Part shown: positions 1 to 8,110 of the stretch, piece after piece
Numbering within the stretch: the stretch's first letter is position 1
Layout: each line of letters begins with the position of its first letter
Source of the DNA: Desulfoluna spongiiphila
GTDB lineage: Bacteria; Desulfobacterota; Desulfobacteria; Desulfobacterales; Desulfolunaceae
DNA length: 64,000 nucleotides
Direction of reading: 5' to 3'
NCBI RefSeq assembly: GCF_900101345.1
Contig: NZ_FMUX01000010.1
Coordinates: 103,091-167,090, forward strand
The notes under the pieces: generated by a model
The model's database searches: none
The model's input: only the letters and a program-made list of their open reading frames with translations
What the model was told of the DNA's origin: nothing
Position numbers and translations under genes: made by a program

Positions 1-2472
1 ATCCACACGCCCGTTACCCACAGGGGCCACATAGCCTGCGACCACGTTTCGATTGTAGTAATCATGGATAAATTTCGACGAATAGGGGGAGTAGACCCGC
101 TCTTTGCTTTGGACCACCAACATCACCTTGTAATGGGGTTTGTACTGAACCAGAAAGGCATCGTCCCCGGTCATTTCGTACCCCAGGGCCATCAGAAACG
201 CCAGAGGATACTCCCCACTATCATCGGACTCATTGGCGAGATCCAGGGACAATACGTAAACCTGATGCTCCAGAGGTATGATCTCTCTCAAGCAATGGTA
301 AGCGTCCCCCAAAAGGTAGTCCCGAAAGTCTTCATACATCAAAGGATCGTCGAAATTTTCAGGTTGATACGTCCAGAACGAATTCGGAAAGATATCGTAT
401 GCCATGAACACCTTGTTGCATCTGCGGCCCTCTGGACAGTTCCCGGCTTTGCTCATGTAAAAAAAACCACGATCCAAGTCCCATCCGTTCTGGTGGACGT
501 CTAAAGGCGTTGCCCTCATGCCCATAAAATTCCGAACAATACGATAAATCTTCTCCCGCCACACATCCGTACTTGCATAGAGACCAAAGGCCCCGGCACG
601 CCTGAGCGCCCTCGAAAACACGCGGGGATACCCCACGTAAGTGGTCCCATCGTAATAACTCCCTACAGCCCCTTTGCCGGAGCCCTGATCGTAGAGCGTA
701 TACTCCCCGTAATCTTTCCAAGCTTCCATGAACGACTCATCCCCTGTAAGGAAATAGCCAATGGGCACGGAGATGTCATGGGAATGCTCTCTTTCAATGG
801 ACTTATAGTTAAATGCCAGCTTCTCTTGATCGGGTGGTATGACTTTATTTACATTGGTAAAAAGTTCAGGACCGTCAGCATAGAAATCAAAATCATCCGA
901 ATGCCGTGTTGATCCGAACATTTTATGGTGGTCCATGTTCTGGGCAGCCAGAAACGCCCCACCGTTACCGGTCTGCAGGTAGTGAAGGTACTGACACAAA
1001 TTCACATCATACTGATTGGAGCCTCCGGACTGCCCCCAGACATAATACCTGCGCATGCTGTCCACATTGGAGATCTCATAGTTTTCAAGCCCTATCTCGG
1101 CCAGGAATCTCCGCGTCTCTTCATGGGTCGCGAGTCTCTGTTCGTAATAGACGGCCCCGGTGTCCTTATACTGTTGAAACGCCGCCCGCCCGGTGAGGGG
1201 GTATTGTATGGCGTAAAAGGTCTCTCTCGGTAACGGTGTATCCTCCTTTTTCGAAAACTCCAGCACCACCTGCCGTTTGTCATGGGCAAAAAAGGCGAAC
1301 CCGATATCGTCTTTTGAGTTCCACGGACTGAAGATATCAATGAACAGATCACCGTCATCCTCCATGGTGAACCCCGCCGGCCACATACCGTAAAGATTCC
1401 GGATCCCGCAGTTGATCTGTTTTTCACCCGAATACATGGCCGCGAACCCTTCACTGTGGTGGGTCTCATCCCCGAGGGGGTGGATCACCGCCCCTCCATT
1501 GGCGACCTTCAGGCCCGTATCGGGAACCAGGCGTTGCCGGAGCTTGGAGGCGCCGCCCAGGTACTGGATATATTTGTGGCTGCTGTAGCCCTGGTACAGG
1601 TATGCGGTTTCGTTGATGGGGCCGTGGGATTCCGTCCCCGGGCCGGTGGAAAAAAGATAGCTGGGGGCAGAGACCGTGGTGGGAAGCTCAATGCGAAGGG
1701 ACTCGAAGAGCTTCACCGAATAGGAGGCCATCTCGGCATTTTTGATGATCAGGTCAAGCCGGACTCGGCCGGTGTTCTTGTAAAAATACATGCGCATGGT
1801 GTAGCCGAAAAGCCACGGTCCGCTTTCGGGCTTGAGATGCCCGTCACAGCGGATCACCGCCTTGACGGGGCCGTTTTCTTCGATCACCGCAGTGGATTCG
1901 TCATCCAGGGCCGACGAGTAGCGGGTTGCCCCGCTGACGGCCGTAATCCCACCCGTATCCTGCAAAAACGGGGCCCCATCCACAACCACAGAGTCAAACA
2001 CATTGTAGTTCGTCTTCCTGATCACAAACCGGGCAGTACCCGTATTCACGGTAATACGATCAGAACCGTCCACGGCAAGGGGAGGCCCTGCACTGTTACC
2101 GAAACCATTGGTAAGCCAGATGGCCCTGCTCCCGCCTGCCTCAACAGACGCCAGGGTATCCACAAGCAACCACTGAATGGTGTCGTCTGGGTACCTGTGA
2201 AGCACTCGGAATTGATAATCAGACACCCCGATAAGCCCCAGTTCGCCGATGGATCGAACACCATCTGACCTGTCCAGAGGGACGCCGAAGGATGCAACGG
2301 CCTGGGCTCTTTTTATGCCATCCACGCCTTCCGGAAGGAGCTCATGAACAAGAATTTTAACAGCCGGGTTGATACCGCACACCCCTTGAAAAGGGGCCAC
2401 TCCGGCGATACAAAGCACCATGAAAAAACAGCACAAGACACGCTTCACCAGGTCACACCGTAACAACGCCAT
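1..2472 (-). CDS. secreted YetA / exo-rhamnogalacturonan-lyase-like protein (3' end beyond window)
   Basis: The reading frame is open without a stop from about 2478 to the window edge (about 824 residues), so the C-terminus is missing. The N-terminus has a basic stretch, a hydrophobic core around residues 11-28 and small residues after it, as in a Sec signal peptide, so the protein is probably exported. The next part contains motifs such as ASFGVPLDR and YPDDTIQWLLVDT, typical of the N-terminal RIFT-barrel domain of YetA/PcRGLX-like proteins. Later parts are rich in Trp, Tyr and His, as in a carbohydrate-active alpha/alpha barrel. A role in polysaccharide breakdown is inferred from this weak family match. 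An AGGAG at 2482-2486 favours the ATG at 2472 or GTG at 2475 over the ATG at 2478. Confidence 0.65.
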   Translation of the reverse strand, partial: MALLRCDLVKRVLCCFFMVLCIAGVAPFQGVCGINPAVKILVHELLPEGVDGIKRAQAVASFGVPLDRSDGVRSIGELGLIGVSDYQFRVLHRYPDDTIQWLLVDTLASVEAGGSRAIWLTNGFGNSAGPPLAVDGSDRITVNTGTARFVIRKTNYNVFDSVVVDGAPFLQDTGGITAVSGATRYSSALDDESTAVIEENGPVKAVIRCDGHLKPESGPWLFGYTMRMYFYKNTGRVRLDLIIKNAEMASYSVKLFESLRIELPTTVSAPSYLFSTGPGTESHGPINETAYLYQGYSSHKYIQYLGGASKLRQRLVPDTGLKVANGGAVIHPLGDETHHSEGFAAMYSGEKQINCGIRNLYGMWPAGFTMEDDGDLFIDIFSPWNSKDDIGFAFFAHDKRQVVLEFSKKEDTPLPRETFYAIQYPLTGRAAFQQYKDTGAVYYEQRLATHEETRRFLAEIGLENYEISNVDSMRRYYVWGQSGGSNQYDVNLCQYLHYLQTGNGGAFLAAQNMDHHKMFGSTRHSDDFDFYADGPELFTNVNKVIPPDQEKLAFNYKSIEREHSHDISVPIGYFLTGDESFMEAWKDYGEYTLYDQGSGKGAVGSYYDGTTYVGYPRVFSRALRRAGAFGLYASTDVWREKIYRIVRNFMGMRATPLDVHQNGWDLDRGFFYMSKAGNCPEGRRCNKVFMAYDIFPNSFWTYQPENFDDPLMYEDFRDYLLGDAYHCLREIIPLEHQVYVLSLDLANESDDSGEYPLAFLMALGYEMTGDDAFLVQYKPHYKVMLVVQSKERVYSPYSSKFIHDYYNRNVVAGYVAPVGNGRVD

Positions 2473-2573
2473 CACCATGCACTCCTAACAAGTTTGATAC
2501 GAATAAGAAACGTAGGGATGGGGGGGCGCACCAAGTATCACGTTAAATAAAGGAAACCACTCAGCACAATAAA

Positions 2574-2640
2574 GCCTCCGGCGGCCCTGCTGAACACGCA
2601 AAGGCAGAAGTTTTTATTCTAAAAAGCGACCCGCTGGAGG
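2574..2640. repeat. remnant of the dispersed GC-rich intergenic repeat
   Basis: Position 2574-2592 matches the shared repeat end GCCTCCGGCGGC followed by CCCTGC, and 2628-2641 resembles the same end in reverse orientation (CGCTGGAGGC). The middle of the module is absent. It is a decayed copy of the family described further along the window. Confidence 0.5.
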
Positions 2641-2676
2641 CGACGTCATCATGCCGTCAAAACATGGCTATCCGTT

Positions 2677-3393
2677 TCAATGGCCACACCGGCAATAGGT
2701 GTTCAGATTGAGTATCCTGGCTGCCGCCGAAACGGTAACCCCGTAAAACACAACGGGCTTGCCCCGGTTCAGGAATGTCGGCAGGGAACCGTTGACCAGG
2801 GTCGAACCTGTGGCAAAAATCGTATCGCACCAGTCAATGGCCTCTTCCGTCATCTCCGGCGGCTCAATGACGACCCCGGAAAACGCGGTGCCTATATTGC
2901 CCTCATCCATGTCCACGGCCCTGACGGCGCCATGAGCGGAAAGCTTTTCAAGGAACCGGGGCTGATGCCCCACAAGGAGCACCTTTTGGCCAGGGACAAC
3001 GGCTTCTGCCACATGGCTCGCACACTCCAGGGGCTCGGCGTCCCTGCAGTGTACCGTCTTGTCGCAGAGGTTCAGGTACCGGTACACCGCGTTGAGACCC
3101 GCGATAAAGCTGGCCCGTCTCCTGTTGGAGTCCAGGGCCATGGTCATCAGGTCGTCCACGGAATAGTCTGCTTCTTCGTAAGCGTCGGCAAAGGCCTGGC
3201 CTTTGGCACCGCCGAACTCCGCCTCCACCATCACCTCCCTGCCCTTGATGATGGGGTAGTCTTCGTGCTCGGGGGTTCCGATGGCCTCTTTGGCCGAGAG
3301 GGCCTTGCACCTCACCTGGATGCGTTGCCCTGAAAGATGGTTTGCGCTGATTTCCTGTCCCAGGGCATCGCGCAGTTCGTCAAATGGGTTCAT
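2677..3393 (-). CDS. DUF364 / DUF4213 family protein (putative chelation protein)
   Basis: The 238-residue protein matches the DUF364 family, annotated by structure as possible heavy-metal chelation proteins. Recognisable parts are an N-terminal DUF4213-like region (about 1-90), a central Rossmann-like segment with KVLLVGHQPRFLEKL (about 138-152), and the characteristic TIFATGSTLVNGSLP near residue 195. Its biochemical role is not established. Family members occur widely in anaerobes next to metal or corrinoid genes, but no such gene is beside it here. It reads away from the DUF3786 gene at 3961. The ATG start is preceded by a weak purine stretch. No TM segment or signal peptide is visible, so it is probably cytoplasmic. 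Confidence 0.8.
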   Translation of the reverse strand: MNPFDELRDALGQEISANHLSGQRIQVRCKALSAKEAIGTPEHEDYPIIKGREVMVEAEFGGAKGQAFADAYEEADYSVDDLMTMALDSNRRRASFIAGLNAVYRYLNLCDKTVHCRDAEPLECASHVAEAVVPGQKVLLVGHQPRFLEKLSAHGAVRAVDMDEGNIGTAFSGVVIEPPEMTEEAIDWCDTIFATGSTLVNGSLPTFLNRGKPVVFYGVTVSAAARILNLNTYCRCGH

Positions 3394-3960
3394 GGGTATC
3401 TCGTCGTCCTTTTCGATATGTTGTCGGCAATCACCCCGGCCAAAAGCACGGGCAGGCGGAAGGTCTCATCGGTCCCTTGCCCTCACCATCTGCAGGTCTG
3501 AGACCTTGGGTATGCGAGCACTCGCACGCGTGAAGCATCCGGGCCAATCGCGAATCAAATATCTACACTACACGACAAGAGATATTCATGTAAACACAAA
3601 GGTAACCAATGGGCCTCCCCTGCAAAAAACGATTGCCAGATGCCACACATCACACGAATGCCCCGAAAATGTGTATAAAACGGCTACCCGCATGCATTCG
3701 CCACAGAATTTCAAGGTGCCCACATTCCCGCCGAAGGCATTTTGAGGCGAATAGCTACACATAAAAAACAAACAAAGGCACGTCTTTCCCAAATCCACAC
3801 GTATTGCCTCCGCAAACGCCTTGTGATAACTATCCGTATATAGGAAAACATCCCCATGCATCCACGCCAGCAGAAAGGCATGTCGCGGGGAAGAAAAACA
3901 CATCGCACCGGACATCATGGTTCTACAGCCCACCCCAACAAAACAAACGGAGGCGTCACC
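3394..3960. other. intergenic region with one dispersed repeat, no gene seen
   Basis: This 567-base divergent spacer separates the DUF364 gene from the DUF3786 gene and should hold both promoters. I see no convincing reading frame. The open frames here lack ribosome binding sites and run through the repeat at 3608-3738. A purine-rich GGAGG lies just before the DUF3786 start. Confidence 0.6.
3608..3738 (+). repeat. dispersed intergenic repeat, module C
   Basis: About 130 bases align by eye with 9755-9886, 41801-41934 and, inverted, 21341-21453. Shared landmarks are an ATGGG..CTCCTGCAAA start, a GCGAATGCC/GCATTCGCC pair of arms, TTTCAAGGTG, and a final GCCGCCGGAGGC (degenerate here). This copy is one of the most diverged. 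Confidence 0.7.
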
Positions 3961-4587
3961 ATGGCTGAAAAGGCTCCTGTATTTGATCAGATCAAAAAGG
4001 ATTATCTCCGTCAGGTGGAGGCCCTTGAAGGGGCCTCGAACGTTGCCGAAACACTGGGCATCACCGCTGGCGATAAAGGGTGGCATATCCCGTTTTTCGA
4101 CCGGACATACACCGTCACACCCCATGAAATATCCGATGAATCGGGCCTGGAGGCCAATCACATCACATGGGTCCTTCTCAGCAAATACATGCTTCTGTGC
4201 CCTGAAAACCCATCCGAGGATGCCTCCTTAGTGACATACAAGGACTTTAAGGATGCCGCCCCCTATGTGGGCGGGTTCAGGAACACGGCGTCGCACCCCA
4301 TCTCCACCCATTTCGAAGGAGCCGTGGAAACCTTAGAGAAGCAATGCCATGCCCTCGGTGGCCAGCCCTTTGCCACGGATGTCTCATGCGAGCTCGCCTT
4401 TCGTTTCCAGGCCCTGCCCCGGGTCCCTGTGGTCCTCCTCTTCAACGATGCCGACGAAGACTTCCCGGCCCAGGCCACCCTGCTGTTTCAACAAAACGCG
4501 TCGGCCTACCTGGACATGGAATGCCTTGCCATGGTGGGTTCGACACTGGCGGCCCGGCTCAAGGGCTTTTCCCTGGATTACCTGTAA
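3961..4587 (+). CDS. DUF3786 family protein
   Basis: The 208-residue product matches DUF3786, a family of unknown function in anaerobic bacteria. Typical motifs are WVLLSKYMLL in the middle and a C-terminal block with LPRVPVVLLFNDADEDFPAQ followed by YLDMECLAM. There is no signal peptide or TM helix, so a cytoplasmic location is likely. The ATG at 3961 is chosen because an ideal GGAGG lies 7-10 bases upstream. The frame is open further upstream, but that part overlaps the intergenic repeat area and has no family similarity. The gene stands alone, facing the thioesterase gene, and a strong hairpin lies between the two stop codons. Confidence 0.85.
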   Translation: MAEKAPVFDQIKKDYLRQVEALEGASNVAETLGITAGDKGWHIPFFDRTYTVTPHEISDESGLEANHITWVLLSKYMLLCPENPSEDASLVTYKDFKDAAPYVGGFRNTASHPISTHFEGAVETLEKQCHALGGQPFATDVSCELAFRFQALPRVPVVLLFNDADEDFPAQATLLFQQNASAYLDMECLAMVGSTLAARLKGFSLDYL

Positions 4588-4615
4588 CGTCCTCCCGTTG
4601 CCCATTGAGGATGTG

Positions 4616-4646
4616 CCGTCCCCCTGGACCCCGGTCAGGGGGACGG
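4616..4646. terminator. 11-bp GC-rich hairpin between convergent genes
   Basis: CCGTCCCCCTG at 4616-4626 pairs perfectly with CAGGGGGACGG at 4636-4646 around a nine-base loop. It lies downstream of the DUF3786 stop and overlaps the last codons of the opposing thioesterase gene. No T-run follows on either strand, so termination is inferred only from position and stability. Confidence 0.45.
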
Positions 4647-5084
4647 CGGTCCATACCCAGTAGCCTCCGCAAGGGGCGTCCTGCCCTTGACAAACACCCC
4701 GTTTCCCCTGCCCACTTCCCGCCCCTTTTCATCATAAAGGACAGATTCTGCGATAAACTGAGTCTTGCCGATATTGACCACACGGCCTTCGGAGCGTAAA
4801 GTACCCTGCACAACGGGCCGCAGCAGATAGGTGGTAAAAGAGCTGGTCAGAACAAAGGTCTCGTTCTCAAGGGAGTTGGCCGCGAAAAATGCGGCGTCGT
4901 CCAGCATCTTGAAGTAAACGGAGCCATGGGCGGCACCGGCTGAGTGATGGTGGTGCTCGACAAGCGCCATCTCAATGGTGGCTTTACCTTCTCCGACGGT
5001 CATGGTCGGATGGTAAAACGCCTTGTTCAACGGGGCGGATGCATACATACGCTCCAGGGAACGATAGTGGTCGATGGGACTCAC
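4635..5084 (-). CDS. PaaI/YdiI-like hotdog-fold thioesterase
   Basis: The 149-residue protein has the hotdog thioesterase pattern. It has a substrate-side segment with AAHGSVYFKMLDDAAFFAANS around residues 50-72, where HGG/HGS marks the family. A beta-strand core with FTTYLLRPVVQGTLRSEGRVV follows. It probably hydrolyses an acyl-CoA thioester, but the substrate cannot be told. The start is the GTG at 5084, with AGGAGG four bases upstream. A longer frame upstream lacks a binding site. It is divergent from the methyltransferase gene at 5269, so the 184-base spacer probably carries promoters for both. Confidence 0.82.
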   Translation of the reverse strand: MSPIDHYRSLERMYASAPLNKAFYHPTMTVGEGKATIEMALVEHHHHSAGAAHGSVYFKMLDDAAFFAANSLENETFVLTSSFTTYLLRPVVQGTLRSEGRVVNIGKTQFIAESVLYDEKGREVGRGNGVFVKGRTPLAEATGYGPPSP

Positions 5085-5268
5085 GGTACCTCCTTGTCTC
5101 ATTATTAACCGCAAGGGTCTCTCTGGATGAAAGACGCCGGGACAAATCAAATGATTCTCCATCGGCCATAAGTACTATAAAACGTAAGGATGACTCAATC
5201 CTAATTCCACAACACCCTGAATGACAAAGGTTTGCTATAAACCATCCCATACTTGAGGAAGGAAAACC

Positions 5269-5955
5269 ATGAACCCGCTTGACTTTCAGACAACCTACTG
5301 GGACAGCGTTGCCTCCGAAAAAACCTTTTCCCACCCCGTCCATGCCGAGACGTTTCGAAAATGGGTGCGCCCGGAGGAAAAAATCCTCGACTACGGCTGC
5401 GGCTACGGACGAACCTGCGCTGAGCTGACGAATAACGGGTACCGACATGTCACCGGAGTCGACATCTCACGCCAGATGATCACGCGGGGCCTTGCCGCAA
5501 ACCCGGCCCTTGACCTGCGCCATAACGACGCCGAGGCCCTGCCCTTTCCCCATCACTCTTTTTCCGCATGCACCCTCCTGGCCGTCTTGACCTGCATTCC
5601 CACAGACGCAGGCCAGAGGCAGGTGATAGGGGAAATAGCCCGGGTCCTTCGCCCGGGCGGCGTCCTCTACCTCAGCGATTACCCCCTGCAAAGCGACGAA
5701 AGAAACACCGCCAGATACCGGCAACACGAAGCCGAATACGAGAAGTACGGCGTCTTCGGACTTCCCGAAGGAGCCGTGGTCCGGCACCATGAGATGCCCT
5801 GGATCCATGAACTGCTCTCCTCCTTTGAGCTCCTTCAGGAACAAACCATTGAGGTTGCCACCATGAACGGGAACAAGGCCACCATCTTCCAGATCATCGC
5901 AAAAAAACCGGAACGCCAGGAGACCACCTCAGCAAAGGAACACGCTACGTTATGA
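5269..5955 (+). CDS. class I SAM-dependent methyltransferase
   Basis: The 228-residue product has a class I methyltransferase fold. Motif I is ILDYGCGYGR (about residues 39-48), an acidic residue at the end of strand 2 is seen in VTGVDIS, motif II is NDAEALPFP, and the post-motif block is RVLRPGGVLYLSD. It resembles the Methyltransf_11/25 group. The substrate is unknown. A GAGGAAGGA binding site lies before the ATG. The stop overlaps the start of the next gene by four bases (ATGA), so the two are probably translationally coupled and may share a pathway. Confidence 0.85.
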   Translation: MNPLDFQTTYWDSVASEKTFSHPVHAETFRKWVRPEEKILDYGCGYGRTCAELTNNGYRHVTGVDISRQMITRGLAANPALDLRHNDAEALPFPHHSFSACTLLAVLTCIPTDAGQRQVIGEIARVLRPGGVLYLSDYPLQSDERNTARYRQHEAEYEKYGVFGLPEGAVVRHHEMPWIHELLSSFELLQEQTIEVATMNGNKATIFQIIAKKPERQETTSAKEHATL

Positions 5956-6944
5956 GAAACATCCTTGTGTCGGATATTTTCGGAAAAACACCGGCCTTGA
6001 CAGAGCTCGGCAATGAACTCCCCGGCACCTTCGAAATCGTTGATCCCTACTGCGGCCTTTCCATGGAGTTCAAAGAGGAATCCGCCGCCTACCAGTATTT
6101 CACCGAGAATGTCGGCCTGGATCGCTATTGTGAGATCCTCTCAAAAAAAATCGATGAGACACCCGGCCCCGTCACCCTCATCGGATTCAGCGCGGGGGCC
6201 TCGGCCGCCTGGCGCCTCTCCGAAACCGTTTCCCCTGAAAAGGTCCGTCGGGTGGTCTGCTTCTACGGATCGCAAATCAGGAATTGGTGTACCACCAGCC
6301 CGGTGGTGCCCACGGACCTCGTCTTCGCCAGAAAAGAACTCCGTTTTTCGGTGACGGAGCTTGCCGATGATCTCTCCGGCAAAAAAAACGTCAGGGTTCA
6401 CCGCTCCACGTATCTCCACGGGTTCATGAACCCTGCCTCCCTCAACTTCAATGAAGCCGCCTACGCCGGCTACATCCACTGGCTCACCGGAGGGCTCGCT
6501 GAGACGGCCTATTGCGGGATCTATTGCCCGGACTGCATCCGGTACAACAACCGGTTCGAATCCCATGCGCAGCACCTCAAAGAGGAACTCGAAAAGGCGG
6601 CCTTCCACGAGTACGCGGCCGTGGACTCGCCCTTCGGGGCCAACTTTTCTCACTACAACGAGTTCTCCGAGGTCCTTGGCGCCCTGGCGGAATCCGGGTG
6701 CAAAAAGCCCTGCCGGGTGGGGGGCGGGTGCTCGGGGATACCCTGTAAAATCATGGAGTGTTGTCTTTCAAGGAAATACGAAGGCTGCTGGGAGTGTGAC
6801 GAGGTGGACGCCTGCGACAAATTCGACCTGCTGGAACCCCGGTGCGGGGAGATGCCCAAAAACAATATCCGGGCCATCAAACAACACGGCATCCACGACT
6901 GGATTGCCTTCAGGGAGCCGTTTTATATCTGGCAACAGACATAA
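5952..6944 (+). CDS. alpha/beta hydrolase fused to a DUF3795 cysteine-rich domain
   Basis: The 330-residue protein combines two parts. Residues 1-180 look like a dienelactone-hydrolase-type alpha/beta fold, with a nucleophile elbow GFSAGA (Ser80) and a candidate catalytic His156 in LHGFMNP. Residues 188-320 look like DUF3795, a cysteine-rich module thought to bind zinc, with CGIYCPDC (188-195), a CxxxC around 250-254, and CC/CWEC/DAC motifs between 270 and 288. DUF3795 is usually a stand-alone protein. Its function is unknown. Coupling to the methyltransferase upstream and a small membrane protein downstream suggests one operon. Confidence 0.75.
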   Translation: MRNILVSDIFGKTPALTELGNELPGTFEIVDPYCGLSMEFKEESAAYQYFTENVGLDRYCEILSKKIDETPGPVTLIGFSAGASAAWRLSETVSPEKVRRVVCFYGSQIRNWCTTSPVVPTDLVFARKELRFSVTELADDLSGKKNVRVHRSTYLHGFMNPASLNFNEAAYAGYIHWLTGGLAETAYCGIYCPDCIRYNNRFESHAQHLKEELEKAAFHEYAAVDSPFGANFSHYNEFSEVLGALAESGCKKPCRVGGGCSGIPCKIMECCLSRKYEGCWECDEVDACDKFDLLEPRCGEMPKNNIRAIKQHGIHDWIAFREPFYIWQQT

Positions 6945-6962
6945 ACTCACAAGGAGCTTATC

Positions 6963-7124
6963 ATGCCCACATTGTATGCACTGCTCGCCGCAAGCGCCTC
7001 TGCCTACACGGTCACCGGGCTGTTCGGAGACCACACAGGCGTTGTCTCCGTCTTTCTCTCCTTTCTGGTATGGGTTCTGGTCTTTTGCTTGGTCAAACGG
7101 TGGTTGAAAGAATTGCGCCCTTAA
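6963..7124 (+). CDS. small membrane protein of 53 residues
   Basis: ATG at 6963 follows AAGGAG with good spacing and opens a 53-codon frame. The product has a short hydrophobic N-terminus (residues 4-15), a small turn with Gly, Asp and His, and one clear TM helix (about 27-44, rich in Val, Leu, Phe and Trp). It ends in the basic tail KRWLKELRP, which suggests the C-terminus stays in the cytoplasm. No family is recognised. It lies 18 bases after the hydrolase-DUF3795 gene and 16 bases before the next ATG, so it reads as part of the same operon. Confidence 0.6.
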   Translation: MPTLYALLAASASAYTVTGLFGDHTGVVSVFLSFLVWVLVFCLVKRWLKELRP

Positions 7125-7140
7125 TCAGAGGAGTCGGTCC

Positions 7141-7638
7141 ATGAATAACCAGAGGCAACCACTCAACAGGGAAGAATTGCTTGAGAGATGAAAAGCCCTC
7201 AAGGCACGGCTGGAGCGGGAACGACGCCTGGCCCTCATCGCGGATCTCACAGCCAGCCTGAAAAACCTGGAGATACTCTTTACCGTCCACCTCCGCCGCG
7301 AATCCGTCGAATGGATCTTCGACCGTTTTCCCGTGGTGTTTTCCGGCATCGACTGGGACAAAGTGCCGGGGAGCACCACCCGCCCCTATGACGAAGACGA
7401 CGAAAAGAACCGATTGATCGCAGGTATCATCTCAGAACACCTCGCCCCGGAGGATGCGGTCACCGTGATCTTCGGAAACGCCGATACCCCCTGCCTGGGC
7501 CTTGAGGCCCGGGCGGTGGCCCGCCACACCGACCTGTTCACCGATGAATGCGAGGACCTGTGGGTTGTCTGTCCGGAAAAGGCGTTCTGTCTGGAGTGCT
7601 ACCACGAAGGGTATGTGGGGTATAAGGCAGGGGAATAG
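7141..7638 (+). CDS. hypothetical protein with an in-frame UGA at codon 17
   Basis: AGAGGAG lies seven bases before the ATG at 7141, and the frame stays open to 7638 except for a single TGA at 7189-7191. Before the TGA the product reads MNNQRQPLNREELLER. After it comes KALKARLERERRLAL, as if one charged coiled coil were cut. Downstream are an acidic middle part and a cysteine-bearing C-terminus (CPEKAFCLECYH). A C-to-T change turning CGA (Arg) into TGA is the simplest explanation. Selenocysteine is possible but poorly supported, since no Cys partner lies near codon 17. The downstream part could restart at the GTG at 7333. No family is recognised. Confidence 0.5.
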
Positions 7639-7710
7639 GAAAGAAAGGTCATAGGTTATAGGGAATGGAGCATAGTTTGGAAGGCCATGGGGGGAAGCGC
7701 CTCTTTATGC

Positions 7711-8053
7711 TTTATGCCGCAGTGATTTGACCCGAGGAACGAGGGTTTAAACGCTGCGGCAATGAGCTTTCAAAGTGGCGCACCTTGCCGCTGGAGGCTT
7801 CTCGTGTGGAGCGCCGCACTCCTGCGCGGCTTTTTTGCATGGGCGGAGCGTCTGCCGCACGGGCGTGCGGCGCGCCACCTTTTATTACTATTCAGCTTGC
7901 CTCCGGCGAATCGCTTTTTTGAAAAAAAGCTCCGCAAAAAACGTTCCTAATAGGAAAATGTCGAAATTGTTTCGGCCGTTCCTGAAAAAGCTTTTTTAAG
8001 ACCTGTTTGTCAAACTTTTTAAAAGTTTGACCCCCGGCAGGGCCGCTGGAGGC
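7711..8053 (-). repeat. composite dispersed repeat (modules B, D and A)
   Basis: The gap between the UGA-containing gene and hydF holds three repeat parts. Position 7711-7798 is module B in reverse orientation, with GAGGAACGAGG as the conserved loop and ending in a variant of GCCGCCGGAGGC. Position 7806-7880 carries GC-rich inverted repeats (GGAGCGCCGCACTCC and similar) shared with 9541-9610. Position 8001-8053 is module A, with CAAACTTTTTAAAAGTTTG followed by CCCCCGGCAGGG. No gene is supported in 7639-8110. Confidence 0.75.
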
Positions 8054-8110
8054 TTTTTGGCGCTGAATAGTTACCCACCTTTTATCTTTTTAGCCCCATG
8101 TGCCGGGAAG

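Noticed and set aside
3586..4161. Reverse frame overlapping the start of the DUF3786 gene and the module C repeat
   Set aside because: No binding site, crosses a repeat and the opposite strand has a clear conserved gene.
7189..7191. UGA read as selenocysteine
   Set aside because: Not ruled out, but no neighbouring Cys, no known selenoprotein family and no obvious hairpin directly after the codon; nonsense change is simpler.
7711..8053. Insertion sequence between the UGA-containing gene and hydF
   Set aside because: No transposase frame and no target duplication; the parts match dispersed non-coding modules.
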